Origin: Kosakonia sp. BYX6
GTDB taxonomy: Bacteria > Pseudomonadota > Gammaproteobacteria > Enterobacterales > Enterobacteriaceae
Length of the DNA stretch: 64,000 nucleotides
Assembly (NCBI RefSeq): GCF_038449125.1
Contig: NZ_CP151800.1
Coordinates: 1,398,406-1,462,405 of the forward strand
Direction of reading: 5' to 3'
Shown here: piece by piece, positions 10,518 to 23,207 of the stretch
How positions within the stretch are numbered: position 1 is the first letter of the stretch
How the letters are laid out: each line of letters opens with the position of its first letter
Made by a program: the position numbers and the translations under genes
The notes under the pieces: generated by a model
Databases searched by the model: none
Told to the model about the DNA's origin: nothing
What the model saw: only the letters and a program-made list of their open reading frames with translations

Positions 10518-10546
10518 TGACGAGATAACCGTTCGCTCATTATAAT
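10518..10546 (+). promoter_or_regulatory. Candidate sigma-70 promoter for the 10578 gene
   Basis: A perfect TATAAT (10541-10546) lies 17 bases after TGACGA (10518-10523), which matches TTGACA in only 3 of 6 positions. A good ribosome-binding sequence and the ATG follow about 30 bases downstream. This would let the 10578 gene be expressed apart from ypfG. Confidence 0.5.
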
Positions 10547-10577
10547 CCGCCCGGACATTTTTATCGGGAAGGGAATA

Positions 10578-11510
10578 ATGAAGCACCTTTATGCTCAATG
10601 GCTTGCGCTAAGCCTGGCGCTTTTCGCCGTCCTGCCTGCACAGGCAGAATTGACCGCAGCAGACAAACAAAATATCGCCCAACAAATAGAACGCTGGAAC
10701 AACCACCTCAATGGCAAGCAGGATGCGAACACGCTTTATGCCGCACAGGTGAATTGGTTTGGTCAGAACCTCGCCCGTGACGAGGTTCTGCGTAAACAGC
10801 AGGATTTCAACCGCCGCGCCCCGCAATTTTCCCAACGCATTATCACCACCCTCGATATCACCGACGATGAAACCGGCAGCGTGCAGGTGGATTTTGTGAA
10901 ACAGGTCGGCATCACTACGCAACAAACGAAAAACTACCCGGCACAATTAACGTTTAGCCATCAGCCGGAGGGTTGGCTCATCAGCGGTGAAACGGATCTG
11001 CTCACGCGTTTAAATCTGAAAGATGCCGAGGTACAGGGGCGGTTGACCAAAGGCAAGTTTGATGGCGTCAACAAAGATGTCGTTTGGGTGAGCGCCCGGG
11101 ATCCGCAAAACGGCGGCACCTGCAACGAAGAGGGCGATTGCCAGTGTTCGTTGTGGAGCAGCAACCCGGCGGTGCAACCGGCGATTTTGCCGCAGTGTAT
11201 TGGCGGCATAGTTGAAACGCTCTCGCAACTCGACGACAGCGGTCGCGACCGGGTGGTTATTTTTCCGCAGTGGTGGACCAGCGCCTGGCAAGTGGTTTAT
11301 GTCTACGATATTCAGCAGGGACAATGGGCCAAAGCGCTACCGTCATTCCCGATTAACACCAATGTGCAGGAAGGGGACAACGCCGCCACGCTGGTGCAGC
11401 GCGACCCTCAACACAGCGGGTTTGTGCTGGTGAAAAAGGCGCTGTGGGATGAGAAACAGGAAGATATTGTCACGCCCCAGGAAAGCGAAGCGTTGCAGGT
11501 GGTGAAATAA
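10578..11510 (+). CDS. Secreted protein of unknown function
   Basis: I do not recognise this 310-residue protein. It has a clear signal peptide: KH, a hydrophobic run LALSLALFAVLPAQA, and an AQA cleavage site, with the mature protein starting ELTAADKQ. The region 25-140 is mixed helix and strand with LNGKQDANTLYAAQVNW and a beta-like segment on TTLDITDDETGSVQVDF. Its shape recalls NTF2-like or stress-response exported domains, but I cannot assign it. A Cys-rich stretch (GGTCNEEGDCQCSLWSSNPA) and a later Cys (LPQCIGG) suggest disulfides. The start is ATG behind AAGGGA. It follows ypfG, also exported, so the two may act together. E. coli has no gene here. Confidence 0.85.
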   Translation: MKHLYAQWLALSLALFAVLPAQAELTAADKQNIAQQIERWNNHLNGKQDANTLYAAQVNWFGQNLARDEVLRKQQDFNRRAPQFSQRIITTLDITDDETGSVQVDFVKQVGITTQQTKNYPAQLTFSHQPEGWLISGETDLLTRLNLKDAEVQGRLTKGKFDGVNKDVVWVSARDPQNGGTCNEEGDCQCSLWSSNPAVQPAILPQCIGGIVETLSQLDDSGRDRVVIFPQWWTSAWQVVYVYDIQQGQWAKALPSFPINTNVQEGDNAATLVQRDPQHSGFVLVKKALWDEKQEDIVTPQESEALQVVK

Positions 11511-11543
11511 AAAAAGGGCGCGCCAGCCCGATGCCGGCGCGCC
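11508..11543 (-). terminator. tktB: Intrinsic terminator of tktB
   Basis: The 8-bp stem GGCGCGCC (11517-11524) / GGCGCGCC (11536-11543) has an 11-base loop. On the minus strand it is followed by a run of T (the A-run 11508-11515 on the plus strand). The tktB stop codon is 7 bases before the hairpin. The element overlaps the end of the opposing 10578 gene. Confidence 0.88.
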
Positions 11544-11549
11544 GTGTAC

Positions 11550-13544
11550 TTATTTCTTGAGCACGGATTTCGCTTTAGCGACCACGTTTTCAACCGTGAA
11601 GCCGAAGAACGGGAACAGTTTTTCCGCCGGTGCGGATTCCCCGTAGCTGGTCATGCCGATAATCGCCCCTTTCAGGCCGACATATTTGTACCAGTAATCG
11701 GCGATGCCGGCTTCAACCGCTACACGCGCCGCCACCTCCGATGGCAGCACTGATTCGCGATACGCGTCATCCTGTGCATCGAAGATATCCGTCGACGGCA
11801 GTGAAACCACACGCACATTGACCCCTTCGCCCGCCAGTTGCTCGGCCGCTTTCACGGTGATTTCCATTTCGGAACCGGTGGCAATCAGGATCAGATCCGG
11901 TGTGCCTTTACTGTCTTTCAGAATGTAGCCGCCACGGCTGATGGCTTGTACCTGCTCGGGCGTACGTTCCATCTGCGCAAGGTTCTGGCGCGACAGAATC
12001 AGCGCCGTCGGGCCATCATGGCGCTCGACCGCCAGTTTCCAGCCGACGGCGGCTTCTACCTGATCGCACGGTCGCCAGGTGGTGAAGTTTGGCGTCAGGC
12101 GCAGGCTGGCAAGCTGTTCAACGGCCTGGTGCGTCGGGCCATCTTCCCCTAAGCCAATCGAGTCATGGGTATAGACCATGATTTGCCGTGCTTTCATCAA
12201 CGCCGCCATGCGCGCCGCGTTACGGGCATACTCGACGAACATCAGGAAGGTAGCGGTGTAAGGCACAAAACCGCCGTGATGGGCGATCCCGTTGGCGATC
12301 GCCGTCATACCAAATTCGCGCACGCCGTAGTGAATATAGTTACCCGCGTGATCCTCTTTCAACGAGGTGGAACCCGACCAGATTGTCAGGTTACTGGGCG
12401 CCAAATCGGCAGAGCCGCCAAGCAGTTCCGGCAGCACGGGGCCAATGGTGTTCAGGGTGTTTTGCGACGCTTTACGGGTGGCGATTTTCGCCGGATTGGC
12501 CTGCAAATTGTTGATCCACTCAGTGGTGGTTTTCTCCCAGCTTTCCGGCAGCTCGCCGCTCATCCGGCGTTTGAACTCGGCGGCCAGATCCGGGAAGGCT
12601 TTCTCCCAGGCGGCGAGTTTTTCATTCCACGCCTGCTGTGCTTTCGCACCGCGCTCGCGCGCATCCCAGGCCTGATAAATCTCTTTCGGCACTTCGAAAG
12701 GCGGATACTTCCAGCCCAGTTTCTGGCGGGTCAGCGCCACTTCTTCTTCGCCGAGCGCCGCGCCATGCGACTCCTCTTTCCCGGCTTTATTCGGCGAACC
12801 GAAGCCAATCACCGTGCGACAGATAATCAGCGACGGTTTATCTTTCACGCTCTGCGCTTCGATAATGGCGTTTTTCACCGCTTCCGGTGAGTGCCCGTCG
12901 ATATCGCCAATCACATGCCAGTTATACGCTTCGAAGCGCTTAGCGGTGTCATCGGTAAACCAGCCTTCGGTTTCCCCATCAATGGAGATACCGTTGTGAT
13001 CGTAAAAACCGATTAGTTTGCCGAGCCCCAGCGTGCCCGCCAGCGAACTAACTTCATGAGAGATGCCTTCCATCAGGCAGCCATCACCCATAAACACGTA
13101 GGTATAGTGGTCAACAATGTCATGCCCCGGACGGTTAAACTGCGCCGCCAGCGTGCGTTCCGCAATCGCCAGACCGACCGCGTTCGCCAGCCCCTGGCCG
13201 AGCGGGCCGGTGGTGGTTTCCACGCCAGGCGTATAACCAATTTCCGGGTGACCCGGGGTTTTGGAGTGCAGCTGGCGGAAGTTTTTCAGCTCTTCCAGCG
13301 GCAGGTCATAGCCGCTTAAATGCAGCAGGCTGTACAGCAACATTGAGGCGTGGCCGTTAGAGAGGATAAAACGGTCGCGGTTGTACCAGGTCGGGTCCGC
13401 CGGGTTGTGGTGCAGAAAATCATTCCATAGCACTTCTGCGATATCTGCCATTCCCATTGGCGCGCCAGGGTGGCCGGAATTGGCTTTTTGCACCGCATCC
13501 ATACTCAGGGCGCGAATGGCGTTAGCAAGCTCTTTACGGGACAT
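11550..13544 (-). CDS. tktB: Transketolase B
   Basis: Transketolase moves two-carbon units between sugar phosphates in the non-oxidative pentose phosphate pathway, using thiamine diphosphate and a divalent metal. The product is 664 residues (667 in E. coli TktB). It starts [20 protein letters not shown], with [18 protein letters not shown] near residue 60 and the thiamine-diphosphate motif [12 protein letters not shown] at about 155-166. The central pyrimidine-binding domain follows ([15 protein letters not shown]). Its position right after talA identifies it as the TktB paralogue. It is the second gene of talA-tktB, 21 bases after talA. In E. coli the pair is RpoS-controlled and stationary-phase induced. 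Confidence 0.97.
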   Translation of the reverse strand: MSRKELANAIRALSMDAVQKANSGHPGAPMGMADIAEVLWNDFLHHNPADPTWYNRDRFILSNGHASMLLYSLLHLSGYDLPLEELKNFRQLHSKTPGHPEIGYTPGVETTTGPLGQGLANAVGLAIAERTLAAQFNRPGHDIVDHYTYVFMGDGCLMEGISHEVSSLAGTLGLGKLIGFYDHNGISIDGETEGWFTDDTAKRFEAYNWHVIGDIDGHSPEAVKNAIIEAQSVKDKPSLIICRTVIGFGSPNKAGKEESHGAALGEEEVALTRQKLGWKYPPFEVPKEIYQAWDARERGAKAQQAWNEKLAAWEKAFPDLAAEFKRRMSGELPESWEKTTTEWINNLQANPAKIATRKASQNTLNTIGPVLPELLGGSADLAPSNLTIWSGSTSLKEDHAGNYIHYGVREFGMTAIANGIAHHGGFVPYTATFLMFVEYARNAARMAALMKARQIMVYTHDSIGLGEDGPTHQAVEQLASLRLTPNFTTWRPCDQVEAAVGWKLAVERHDGPTALILSRQNLAQMERTPEQVQAISRGGYILKDSKGTPDLILIATGSEMEITVKAAEQLAGEGVNVRVVSLPSTDIFDAQDDAYRESVLPSEVAARVAVEAGIADYWYKYVGLKGAIIGMTSYGESAPAEKLFPFFGFTVENVVAKAKSVLKK

Positions 13545-13565
13545 AATTCACTCCGTGGCAAAAGG

Positions 13566-14516
13566 TTAAAGTTTGGCGGCGAGCAGATCTTCAAGTTTGC
13601 GTTGGTCGACGGCGAACTGGCGAATACCATCGGAAAGTTTATCGACAGCCATCGGATCCTGATTGTGCTCCCAACGGAACTCCGCTTCAGTCAGCGGCGC
13701 AGGGCGATGGAAGGTTTGTGTGGACGGCACCAGCTTGCGCTCAACCGTTCCTTCCTGCGCCTGCAACTCTTTGAGCAGCGCCGGGGAGATGGTCAAACGG
13801 TCGCAGCCTGCCAGCGCGAGGATCTGCTCGGTACGGCGGAAACTGGCTCCCATCACAATGGTTTGGTAGCGATGTTGTTTGAAGTAATCGTAGATATTGC
13901 GCACTGATTTCACGCCCGGATCTTCATCCACAACGTACGGATCAAGCGGCTTACGGTCGTTATACCAGTCGTAAATACGCCCAACGAAAGGTGAAATCAG
14001 GAACACACCGGCTTCGGCGCAGGCGCGTGCCTGGGCGAAGGAGAACAGCAGCGTCAGGTTGCATTTGATTCCCTCTTTTTCCAGCTCTTCCGCCGCGCGG
14101 ATCCCTTCCCACGTTGACGCCAGTTTGATCAAAATGCGGGATTTGTCGATGCCCTGATCCTGATACAGCTCGACCAGACGGCGCGCTTTGGCGATGCTTT
14201 TTTCTTTGTCGTAGGAAAGGCGCGCATCAACCTCAGTTGAAACGCGTCCTGGAATGCTTTTCAGAATTTCCGCACCGAAATTGACTGCCAGTTTGTCACT
14301 GGCTTCAGCCACTTGTTGCTCCTGGGTTTTACCGCGCGTTTTGCCGTAGGCGATGGCGTCATCGATCAAATGCGCGAAATGCTCCAGCCCAGCGGCTTTG
14401 AGCAGCAGGGACGGGTTGGTGGTGGCATCTTCGGGCTGATAGTGTCGAATAGACTCAATATCGCCGCTGTCAGCCACCACCGTGGTGAACTGTTTGAGGC
14501 CGTCTAAATGGTTCAT
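13566..14516 (-). CDS. talA: Transaldolase A
   Basis: Transaldolase transfers a dihydroxyacetone unit between sugar phosphates through a Schiff-base lysine. The 316-residue product has the E. coli TalA length. The catalytic Lys is in [13 protein letters not shown] at about residue 131, and the N-terminal signature [12 protein letters not shown] is present near residue 30. It is the first gene of talA-tktB and is divergent from maeB. The 287-base interval (14517-14803) should hold both promoters; I could not assign boxes in it with confidence. Confidence 0.97.
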   Translation of the reverse strand: MNHLDGLKQFTTVVADSGDIESIRHYQPEDATTNPSLLLKAAGLEHFAHLIDDAIAYGKTRGKTQEQQVAEASDKLAVNFGAEILKSIPGRVSTEVDARLSYDKEKSIAKARRLVELYQDQGIDKSRILIKLASTWEGIRAAEELEKEGIKCNLTLLFSFAQARACAEAGVFLISPFVGRIYDWYNDRKPLDPYVVDEDPGVKSVRNIYDYFKQHRYQTIVMGASFRRTEQILALAGCDRLTISPALLKELQAQEGTVERKLVPSTQTFHRPAPLTEAEFRWEHNQDPMAVDKLSDGIRQFAVDQRKLEDLLAAKL

Positions 14517-14803
14517 TGAAATAACTCCTTTAAAAGCAATGTGCTAGTGAAACGCTTCGGTTCGCGCTTTTGTGAAGATGAGAGATGCATAACAAAAAAG
14601 CATAGCAGACGAACCCCTTTAGGGTGTTTTTGAGACGAATAACAAAGATGCGATAAATTAGTAACAATCTGGTTTATGTCGTGCAGAGATTTTGGCTATG
14701 TTCAAAGTTTGCGCGCACAACAGGGACCATACTGGGCGGCGCATTGGGATAGTCATCACGCATTATCACTCTTACAGCTAAAAGCAACGTGAAGGAACCT
14801 CAA

Positions 14804-17083
14804 ATGGACGACCAACTAAAACAAAGTGCCCTCGATTTTCATGAGTTTCCCCGTCCAGGGAAAATTCAGGTCTCGCCGACGAAACCGCTGGCAACGCAGC
14901 GCGATTTAGCGCTGGCCTACTCACCTGGCGTCGCTGCACCCTGCCTTGAAATTGAAAAAGATCCGCTGGCTGCCTACAAATACACCGCCCGCGGTAACCT
15001 GGTCGCCGTTATCTCTAACGGAACTGCCGTACTGGGTCTTGGCAATATCGGCGCGCTGGCCGGTAAACCGGTAATGGAAGGCAAAGGGGTACTGTTTAAA
15101 AAATTCGCCGGTATCGATGTGTTTGATATTGAAGTCGACGAGCAAGATCCCGACAAACTGATCGACGTTGTTGCCGCGCTGGAGCCGACGTTCGGCGGCA
15201 TCAACCTGGAAGACATCAAAGCGCCGGAGTGCTTTTATATTGAAGCCAAACTGCGCGAGCGCATGAACATTCCGGTGTTTCATGACGATCAGCATGGCAC
15301 GGCCATTATCAGCACCGCCGCCATTCTCAACGGCCTGCGCGTGGTGGAAAAAAATCTATCCGATGTGCGCATGGTGGTGTCCGGCGCGGGCGCGGCGGCG
15401 ATTGCCTGTATGAACCTGCTGGTGGCGCTGGGCATGCAGAAACACAATATTGTGGTCTGCGACTCGAAAGGCGTTATCTATAAAGGCCGCGAGCCAAATA
15501 TGGCGGAAACCAAAGCCGCGTATGCAGTCGATGACGACGGTAAACGCAGCCTGGCTGAAGTGGTGGCCGGGGCGGATATCTTCCTCGGCTGCTCCGGGCC
15601 GAAAGTGCTCACGCCGGAAATGGTTAAAGAGATGGCGCGTCAGCCGTTGATCCTCGCGCTGGCGAACCCGGAGCCGGAGATTTTGCCGGATCTGGCGAAA
15701 TCAGTGCGCCCGGACGCCATAATTTGTACCGGCCGTTCTGACTATCCAAACCAGGTCAACAACGTGCTCTGTTTCCCGTTTATCTTCCGTGGCGCATTGG
15801 ATGTGGGCGCCACGGCGATTAACGAAGAGATGAAACTGGCGGCGGTGCATGCGATTGCTGAACTGGCGCACGCCGAGCAGAGCGAAGTGGTCGCTTCGGC
15901 ATATGGCGATCAGGATTTAAGCTTTGGCCCGGATTACCTGATCCCGAAACCGTTTGACCCGCGCCTGATCGTCAAAATCGCGCCTGCCGTGGCGAAAGCG
16001 GCGATGGATTCCGGTGTCGCGACGCGCCCGATTAACGATTTCGACGCCTATGTCGATAAGCTCACCGAGTTCGTTTATAAAACCAACCTGTTTATGAAGC
16101 CGATCTTTTCGCAGGCCCGCAATGCGCCGAAACGCGTGGTGCTGACCGAAGGGGAAGAGCCGCGCGTGCTGCATGCAACGCAGGAACTGGTAACGCTGGG
16201 GCTGGCAAAACCGATCCTCGTTGGGCGACCGAGCGTGATTGAGATGCGCATTCAGAAGCTGGGTTTGCAAATCCGCCCGGATGCCGATTTTGAAATCGTC
16301 AATAACGAGTCCGATCCGCGTTTTAAAGAGTACTGGACGGAATACTTCAACATCATGAAACGTCGGGGCGTGACGCAGGAGCAGGCTCAGCGGGCGGTGA
16401 TCGCCAACAGCACGGTGATTGGCGCGATCATGGTCCATCGTGGTGAAGCGGATGCGATGATTTGCGGCACCATCGGTGAGTACCATGAGCACTTCAGCGT
16501 GGTGCGCGACATCTTCGGCTATCGCGATAATGTGCATGCGGCGGGGGCGATGAATGCGCTGCTGCTGCCAAGCGGTAACACCTTTATCGCCGACACCTAT
16601 GTCAATGAAGATCCGAGCGCGGAGCAACTGGCGGAAATCACCCTGCTGGCGGCGGAAACGGTGCGGCGTTTCGGTATCGAACCGCGCGTGGCGCTGCTTT
16701 CTCACTCGCAGTACGGCTCGTCTAACGCGCCGGCGGCGGTGAAAATGCGCGACACGCTGGCGTTGGTGCGTGAGCAAGCGCCGGATTTGATGATCGATGG
16801 CGAGATGCACGGCGATGCCGCGCTGGATGAAAGTATTCGCCACGATCGGATGCCGGACAGCCCGCTTAAAGGCACGGCCAATATTCTGATTATGCCGAAC
16901 GTGGAAGCTGCGCGAATCAGCTATAACTTGCTGCGCGTTTCCAGTGCGGAAGGGGTGACCGTTGGGCCGGTGCTGATGGGGGTGGCGAAACCGGTACATG
17001 TGTTGACGCCGATTGCTTCCGTGCGCCGCATCGTCAATATGGTGGCGTTGGCGGTGGTTGAGGCGCAAACAGAACCGTTGTGA
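14804..17083 (+). CDS. maeB: NADP-dependent malic enzyme MaeB
   Basis: MaeB decarboxylates malate to pyruvate with NADP. The 759-residue product is the E. coli length and is a two-part protein. The N-terminal malic enzyme (about 1-420) includes YSPGVAAPC, the metal-site region [10 protein letters not shown], and [16 protein letters not shown] for nucleotide binding. The C-terminal domain (about 430-759) resembles phosphotransacetylase and acts as a regulatory acetyl-CoA-sensing module in E. coli. I chose the ATG at 14804 because GAAGGA (14791-14796) is well spaced from it and the E. coli protein starts [16 protein letters not shown]; an upstream in-frame start adds 5 residues. Confidence 0.98.
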   Translation: MDDQLKQSALDFHEFPRPGKIQVSPTKPLATQRDLALAYSPGVAAPCLEIEKDPLAAYKYTARGNLVAVISNGTAVLGLGNIGALAGKPVMEGKGVLFKKFAGIDVFDIEVDEQDPDKLIDVVAALEPTFGGINLEDIKAPECFYIEAKLRERMNIPVFHDDQHGTAIISTAAILNGLRVVEKNLSDVRMVVSGAGAAAIACMNLLVALGMQKHNIVVCDSKGVIYKGREPNMAETKAAYAVDDDGKRSLAEVVAGADIFLGCSGPKVLTPEMVKEMARQPLILALANPEPEILPDLAKSVRPDAIICTGRSDYPNQVNNVLCFPFIFRGALDVGATAINEEMKLAAVHAIAELAHAEQSEVVASAYGDQDLSFGPDYLIPKPFDPRLIVKIAPAVAKAAMDSGVATRPINDFDAYVDKLTEFVYKTNLFMKPIFSQARNAPKRVVLTEGEEPRVLHATQELVTLGLAKPILVGRPSVIEMRIQKLGLQIRPDADFEIVNNESDPRFKEYWTEYFNIMKRRGVTQEQAQRAVIANSTVIGAIMVHRGEADAMICGTIGEYHEHFSVVRDIFGYRDNVHAAGAMNALLLPSGNTFIADTYVNEDPSAEQLAEITLLAAETVRRFGIEPRVALLSHSQYGSSNAPAAVKMRDTLALVREQAPDLMIDGEMHGDAALDESIRHDRMPDSPLKGTANILIMPNVEAARISYNLLRVSSAEGVTVGPVLMGVAKPVHVLTPIASVRRIVNMVALAVVEAQTEPL

Positions 17084-17101
17084 TATAGGCGCCGATTGTT
17101 C

Positions 17102-17135
17102 GCCGGATGGCGCGCAAGCGCTTATCCGGCCTACA
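17102..17135. repeat. REP element between maeB and hemF
   Basis: The imperfect palindrome GCCGGATGGCG...CGCTTATCCGGC is followed by CTACA. This is the enterobacterial REP (repetitive extragenic palindrome) pattern. It lies between the convergent genes maeB and hemF and may protect or terminate their transcripts. Confidence 0.85.
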
Positions 17136-17139
17136 AAAA

Positions 17140-18914
<1,775 letters not shown>

Positions 18915-19126
18915 AGCCTGAAATGGGTTATCCGTGGTGGCTGGTGTTATAGCGTATCGTGTTTGCTGTGACGACAGTCCATGAGAACTATTGTTTTACT
19001 TTTCATTTCAATACGTGACAGAGTTGCATTATGCCATTTTTCAGCGTTGCGGTTGCTGGATATTGGCTAAGGCGGTGCCAGACGCCATAATCACCGTTTA
19101 CACAGCTGAAAAAGATGGGGGATACC

Positions 19127-19552
19127 ATGGAGATACGCGTTTTTCGCCAGGAAGATTTCGAAGAAGTGATCACCTTGTGGGAGCGTTGTGAGCTATTGCG
19201 ACCATGGAATGATCCTGAAATGGATATCGAACGGAAAGTGAACCACGACGTCAGCCTGTTTCTGGTGGCGGAAGTCGGGGGGGAAGTGGTCGGCACGGTC
19301 ATGGGCGGCTATGACGGCCATCGCGGTTCTGCGTATTACCTGGGCGTGCATCCGGAATTTCGCGGGCGCGGCATCGCCAACGCGCTGCTCAGCCGCCTGG
19401 AGAAAAAACTGATCGCCCGCGGCTGCCCGAAAATCAATCTGATGGTGCGCGAAGACAATGAGATGGTGATTGGTATGTACGAACGTCTTGGTTATGAGCA
19501 CACGGATACGGCCAATCTGGGTAAGCGTTTGATTGAAGATGAAGAGTATTAA
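19127..19552 (+). CDS. ypeA: GNAT-family N-acetyltransferase YpeA
   Basis: A 141-residue GNAT acetyltransferase of the YpeA type. Its acetyl-CoA-binding motif is [18 protein letters not shown], and the preceding strand is YYLGV. It follows the E. coli protein at almost every position; the substrate is unknown. I placed the start at the ATG of 19127, which has GGGGGA (19117-19122) at good distance and gives the E. coli length. It is divergent from amiA. Confidence 0.95.
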   Translation: MEIRVFRQEDFEEVITLWERCELLRPWNDPEMDIERKVNHDVSLFLVAEVGGEVVGTVMGGYDGHRGSAYYLGVHPEFRGRGIANALLSRLEKKLIARGCPKINLMVREDNEMVIGMYERLGYEHTDTANLGKRLIEDEEY

Positions 19553-19639
19553 TCGCTTGCCGAACCATTCGATAGCCTTGATGGCACTTTTTTCGCTTCC
19601 GGCACTCCAACAGGCGTTGAATGAAATAAGGAATGGTGC

Positions 19640-20215
19640 ATGAAAACCCTGCGTACGTTTATTTGCGTTCTGCCGCTGGCTTTAGGCGGCTGCTCAACGC
19701 TCTCTTCCGTTAACTGGTCTTCCGCCTATCCGTGGAACTGGTTCGGTTCATCGCTTGAAGTCAGTGAAAACGGCGTGGGCGATATTACCGCCAGTACGCC
19801 GCTGGATGAGCAGGCCATCAACGACGCGCTCGGCGGCGATTATCACCTGCGTAGCGGGATGAAAACCGACAAAGGCAATATCGTGCGCTATTTCGAAGCG
19901 CTGAAAGACAAACAACTGGCACTAGTGGTTAACGGTGAAAATGGCACGGTCAGCCGAATTGACGTGCTGGACAGCGACATCGCCACCGACAAAGGCGTCA
20001 AAATTGGTACGCCATTCAGCGAGCTGTACGACAAAGCGTTCGGCAACTGCGTGAAAGGTTCGGATGACGATATTTCCGGCGTTGAGTGTAAAGCGCCCGG
20101 CAGCCAACATATTAGTTTCCTGTTTAACGGCGAATGGAGCGGCCCGGAAGGGTTGATGCCGGCCGACGACACGCTGAAAAAGTGGAAAGTCAGCAAGGTT
20201 ATTTGGCGCCGTTAA
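19640..20215 (+). CDS. yfeY: Lipoprotein YfeY (DUF1131)
   Basis: The 191-residue product has a lipoprotein signal with lipobox LGGC (LPLALGGCSTLSSV), so it should be acylated at Cys18 and anchored in a membrane facing the periplasm. The remainder agrees with E. coli YfeY, including WNWFGSSLEVSE, IDVLDSDI, and the end WKVSKVIWRR. A role in envelope stress has been proposed because E. coli yfeY is in the sigma-E regulon. It precedes yfeX in the same direction. Confidence 0.95.
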   Translation: MKTLRTFICVLPLALGGCSTLSSVNWSSAYPWNWFGSSLEVSENGVGDITASTPLDEQAINDALGGDYHLRSGMKTDKGNIVRYFEALKDKQLALVVNGENGTVSRIDVLDSDIATDKGVKIGTPFSELYDKAFGNCVKGSDDDISGVECKAPGSQHISFLFNGEWSGPEGLMPADDTLKKWKVSKVIWRR

Positions 20216-20296
20216 TTTGATCGGAACATTCTGATGTCGCCTGAAAAACGGGTACAATGCCGCGATGATTTTGTGGTCTGTTTTTCAGGAGGAGTG

Positions 20297-21196
20297 ATGT
20301 CCCAGGTTCAAAGCGGCATTTTGCCGGAGCATTGCCGTGCGGCGATTTGGATTGAGGCCAGCGTAAAAGGGGACATCGATGCCCTGCGTGCGGGCAGCCG
20401 TGTATTCACCGATAAGCTGGCAACGTTTCAAATGCAGTTCCCGGATGCCGCGCTTGGCGCGGTGGTCGCTTTCGGCAACCGCGTCTGGCGCGAATTAAGC
20501 GGTGACGAAGGCGCAGAAGAGCTAAAAGATTACCCGTCTTACGGCAAAGGCCTCGCACCTGCAACCCAACACGATGTGCTGATCCACATTCTTTCCCTGC
20601 GTCATGATGTGAATTTCTCCGTTGCTCAGGCGGCGCTGGCGGCGTTTGGCGATGCGCTGGACGTGAAAGAAGAGACCCATGGTTTCCGCTGGGTGGAAGA
20701 TCGCGATCTCAGCGGTTTTGTCGATGGCACCGAAAATCCTGCCGGAGAAGAAAAGCGCCGTGAAGTGGCGATTATCCAGGATGGCGTGGATGCTGGCGGC
20801 AGCTATGTGATGGTGCAGCGTTGGGAGCACAACCTTAAGCAGCTAAACCGCATGAGCGTTGGCGAACAAGAGATGATGATCGGCCGCACCAAAGCCGCCA
20901 ATGAAGAGATTGATGGCGATGTCCGCCCGGTAACATCGCACCTGACGCGCGTTGATCTGAAAGAAGATGGCAAAGGGCTGAAAATCGTTCGCCAAAGCCT
21001 GCCGTACGGGACTGCCAGCGGCACGCACGGCCTCTATTTTTGCAGCTACTGCGCGCGCCTTTATAACATCGAACAGCAACTGCTGAGCATGTTCGGCGAC
21101 GCCGATGGTAAACGTGATGCGATGCTGCGTTTTACCCGTCCCGTCACCGGCGGTTACTACTTCGCGCCGTCGCTTGACAGGCTGCTCGCACTGTAA
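20297..21196 (+). CDS. yfeX: Dye-decolourising-type heme peroxidase YfeX
   Basis: YfeX is a cytoplasmic DyP-type peroxidase that binds heme; it has been described as a porphyrinogen oxidase, and an earlier claim of iron removal from heme is disputed. The 299-residue product has the E. coli length. The distal motif [11 protein letters not shown] gives Asp143 and the proximal heme ligand is His215 in TSHLTRVD. The start is the ATG at 20297 because AGGAGG (20287-20292) is just upstream; a longer in-frame reading adds 21 residues with no support. It may be co-transcribed with yfeY. Confidence 0.96.
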   Translation: MSQVQSGILPEHCRAAIWIEASVKGDIDALRAGSRVFTDKLATFQMQFPDAALGAVVAFGNRVWRELSGDEGAEELKDYPSYGKGLAPATQHDVLIHILSLRHDVNFSVAQAALAAFGDALDVKEETHGFRWVEDRDLSGFVDGTENPAGEEKRREVAIIQDGVDAGGSYVMVQRWEHNLKQLNRMSVGEQEMMIGRTKAANEEIDGDVRPVTSHLTRVDLKEDGKGLKIVRQSLPYGTASGTHGLYFCSYCARLYNIEQQLLSMFGDADGKRDAMLRFTRPVTGGYYFAPSLDRLLAL

Positions 21197-21360
21197 GAAA
21201 AGCGCGTCACCTCTGGGCCGGGGCGACCCGGCTATACTCACTTCCGCTTATATTCTTTTCTGATTCCAAATCACCAATTGGTATATAAAACCGTTACAGG
21301 TTTCACACTCGTTATAAATAAACTGAGGGTTGTCGAGTCATCAGCTTATAAGGGTGCGCA
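21197..21360 (+). promoter_or_regulatory. cysP promoter region
   Basis: This 164-base interval is AT-rich from 21238 on and precedes the whole sulfate importer operon. In E. coli the same place holds CysB activator sites and the cysP promoter. A TATAAA-type hexamer is seen near 21314, within GTTATAAATAAAC. I could not delimit the CysB sites, which are poorly conserved. Confidence 0.55.
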
Positions 21361-22377
21361 ATGGCCGTTAACTTACTGAAAAAAGGATATCTGACGCTGG
21401 CAGCAATGACGCTGTGGGCCGCTCAGGCACAGGCGACGGAACTGCTCAACAGCTCTTATGATGTTTCCCGCGAGCTCTTTGCGGCGCTTAACACGCCTTT
21501 CGAACAGCAATGGGCGAAAGATAACGGCGGCGATAAGCTGACAATCAAACAATCTCACGCCGGTTCGTCAAAGCAGGCGCTGGCGATCTTGCAAGGCCTG
21601 AAGGCGGATGTGGTGACCTACAACCAGGTGACCGATGTGCAGATCCTGCACGATAAAGGCAACCTGATCCCGGCCAACTGGCAGAGCCGTTTGCCGAATA
21701 ATAGTTCGCCGTTCTACTCGACAATGGCGTTCCTCGTTCGCAAAGGCAACCCGAAGAATATCCACGACTGGAACGACCTTGTGCGTTCTGATGTGAAGCT
21801 GATTTTCCCGAACCCGAAAACCTCCGGCAACGCGCGCTATACCTACCTGGCGGCCTGGGGCGCGGCGGATCAAGCGGATGGCGGCGACAAAGCCAAAACC
21901 ACGCAGTTTATGACGCAGTTTTTGAAAAACGTGGAAGTGTTCGACACCGGCGGTCGCGGGGCGACCACCACGTTTGTTGAGCGCGGCCTCGGCGATGTGC
22001 TGATCTCGTTTGAATCGGAAGTGAACAACATCCGCAAACAGTACGAAGCGCAGGGCTTTGAAGTGGTGGTGCCGAAGGTGAATATCCTCGCGGAATTCCC
22101 GGTCGCCTGGGTAGATAAAAACGTCAAAGCCAACGGCACAGAGAAGGCGGCGAAAGCTTACCTCAATTGGCTTTATGGCCCGCAGGCGCAAACCATCATC
22201 ACCGATTACTACTACCGCGTGAACAACCCGGAAGTGATGGCGAAGCTGAGCGATAAATTCCCGCAGACTGCGCTGTTTCGCGTGGAAGATAAATTTGGTT
22301 CCTGGCCCGACGTAATGAAAACCCATTTCGCCAGCGGCGGTGAACTGGACAAGCTGTTGGCGGCGGGGCGTAAGTAA
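21361..22377 (+). CDS. cysP: Thiosulfate-binding periplasmic protein CysP
   Basis: CysP captures thiosulfate (and sulfate) in the periplasm for the CysUWA importer. The 338-residue product has the E. coli length and a signal peptide ([12 protein letters not shown], cleaved before [13 protein letters not shown]). Binding-protein signatures include [12 protein letters not shown] and [18 protein letters not shown]. The stop codon overlaps the cysU start as TAATG, so the genes are translationally coupled. The operon order cysP-U-W-A-M is the enterobacterial one and should be under CysB with N-acetylserine. Confidence 0.98.
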   Translation: MAVNLLKKGYLTLAAMTLWAAQAQATELLNSSYDVSRELFAALNTPFEQQWAKDNGGDKLTIKQSHAGSSKQALAILQGLKADVVTYNQVTDVQILHDKGNLIPANWQSRLPNNSSPFYSTMAFLVRKGNPKNIHDWNDLVRSDVKLIFPNPKTSGNARYTYLAAWGAADQADGGDKAKTTQFMTQFLKNVEVFDTGGRGATTTFVERGLGDVLISFESEVNNIRKQYEAQGFEVVVPKVNILAEFPVAWVDKNVKANGTEKAAKAYLNWLYGPQAQTIITDYYYRVNNPEVMAKLSDKFPQTALFRVEDKFGSWPDVMKTHFASGGELDKLLAAGRK

Positions 22378-23207
22378 TGTTTGCAGGTTCTAAACGTGTG
22401 CTGCCAGGTTTTGGCTTAAGTCTTGGCAGTAGTCTGTTTTTTGTTTGCCTGATATTGCTGTTGCCGCTCAGCGCGTTGGTGATGCAACTGGCGCAGATGA
22501 GCTGGGTGCAATATTGGGACGTGGTCACCAACCCGCAGGTGGTGGCCGCTTATAAAGTGACGCTGCTTTCCGCGTTTGTCGCGTCCGTTTTTAACGGTGT
22601 TTTCGGCCTGTTAATGGCATGGATCCTCACCCGTTACCGTTTTCCGGGGCGCACATTACTCGATGCGCTGATGGATTTGCCTTTTGCGTTGCCAACGGCG
22701 GTGGCGGGCTTAACGCTGGCTTCGCTGTTTTCGGTCAACGGCTTTTACGGCGAGTGGCTGGCGAAATTCGATATCAAAGTGACGTACACCTGGCTTGGGA
22801 TTGCGGTGGCGATGGCGTTTACCAGCATTCCGTTTGTGGTGCGAACCATTCAGCCGGTGCTCGAAGAGTTGGGACCGGAATATGAAGAAGCGGCGGAAAC
22901 CCTCGGCGCAACCCGCTGGCAGAGTTTCCGCAAAGTGGTGTTGCCGGAGCTTTCCCCGGCGCTGATGGCCGGTGTCGCGCTGTCGTTCACCCGCAGCCTC
23001 GGCGAGTTTGGTGCGGTGATTTTTATCGCTGGCAACATTGCCTGGAAAACGGAAGTCACGTCGCTGATGATTTTTGTGCGCTTGCAGGAGTTTGATTACC
23101 CGGCGGCGAGCGCGATTGCGTCCGTTATCCTCGCGGCGTCGCTGTTGCTGCTCTTTTCCATCAATACTCTGCAAAGTCGCTTTGGCCAGCGAGTGGTAGG
23201 TCACTAA
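22377..23207 (+). CDS. cysU: Sulfate/thiosulfate ABC permease CysU (CysT)
   Basis: This inner-membrane permease pairs with CysW in the sulfate/thiosulfate importer. The 276-residue product has about six hydrophobic helices. The cytoplasmic EAA loop reads EEAAETLGATRWQSFRKVVLPEL, the coupling site for CysA, at about residues 178-200. The ATG overlaps the cysP stop by one base and its own stop overlaps the cysW start in the same way. Confidence 0.97.
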   Translation: MFAGSKRVLPGFGLSLGSSLFFVCLILLLPLSALVMQLAQMSWVQYWDVVTNPQVVAAYKVTLLSAFVASVFNGVFGLLMAWILTRYRFPGRTLLDALMDLPFALPTAVAGLTLASLFSVNGFYGEWLAKFDIKVTYTWLGIAVAMAFTSIPFVVRTIQPVLEELGPEYEEAAETLGATRWQSFRKVVLPELSPALMAGVALSFTRSLGEFGAVIFIAGNIAWKTEVTSLMIFVRLQEFDYPAASAIASVILAASLLLLFSINTLQSRFGQRVVGH

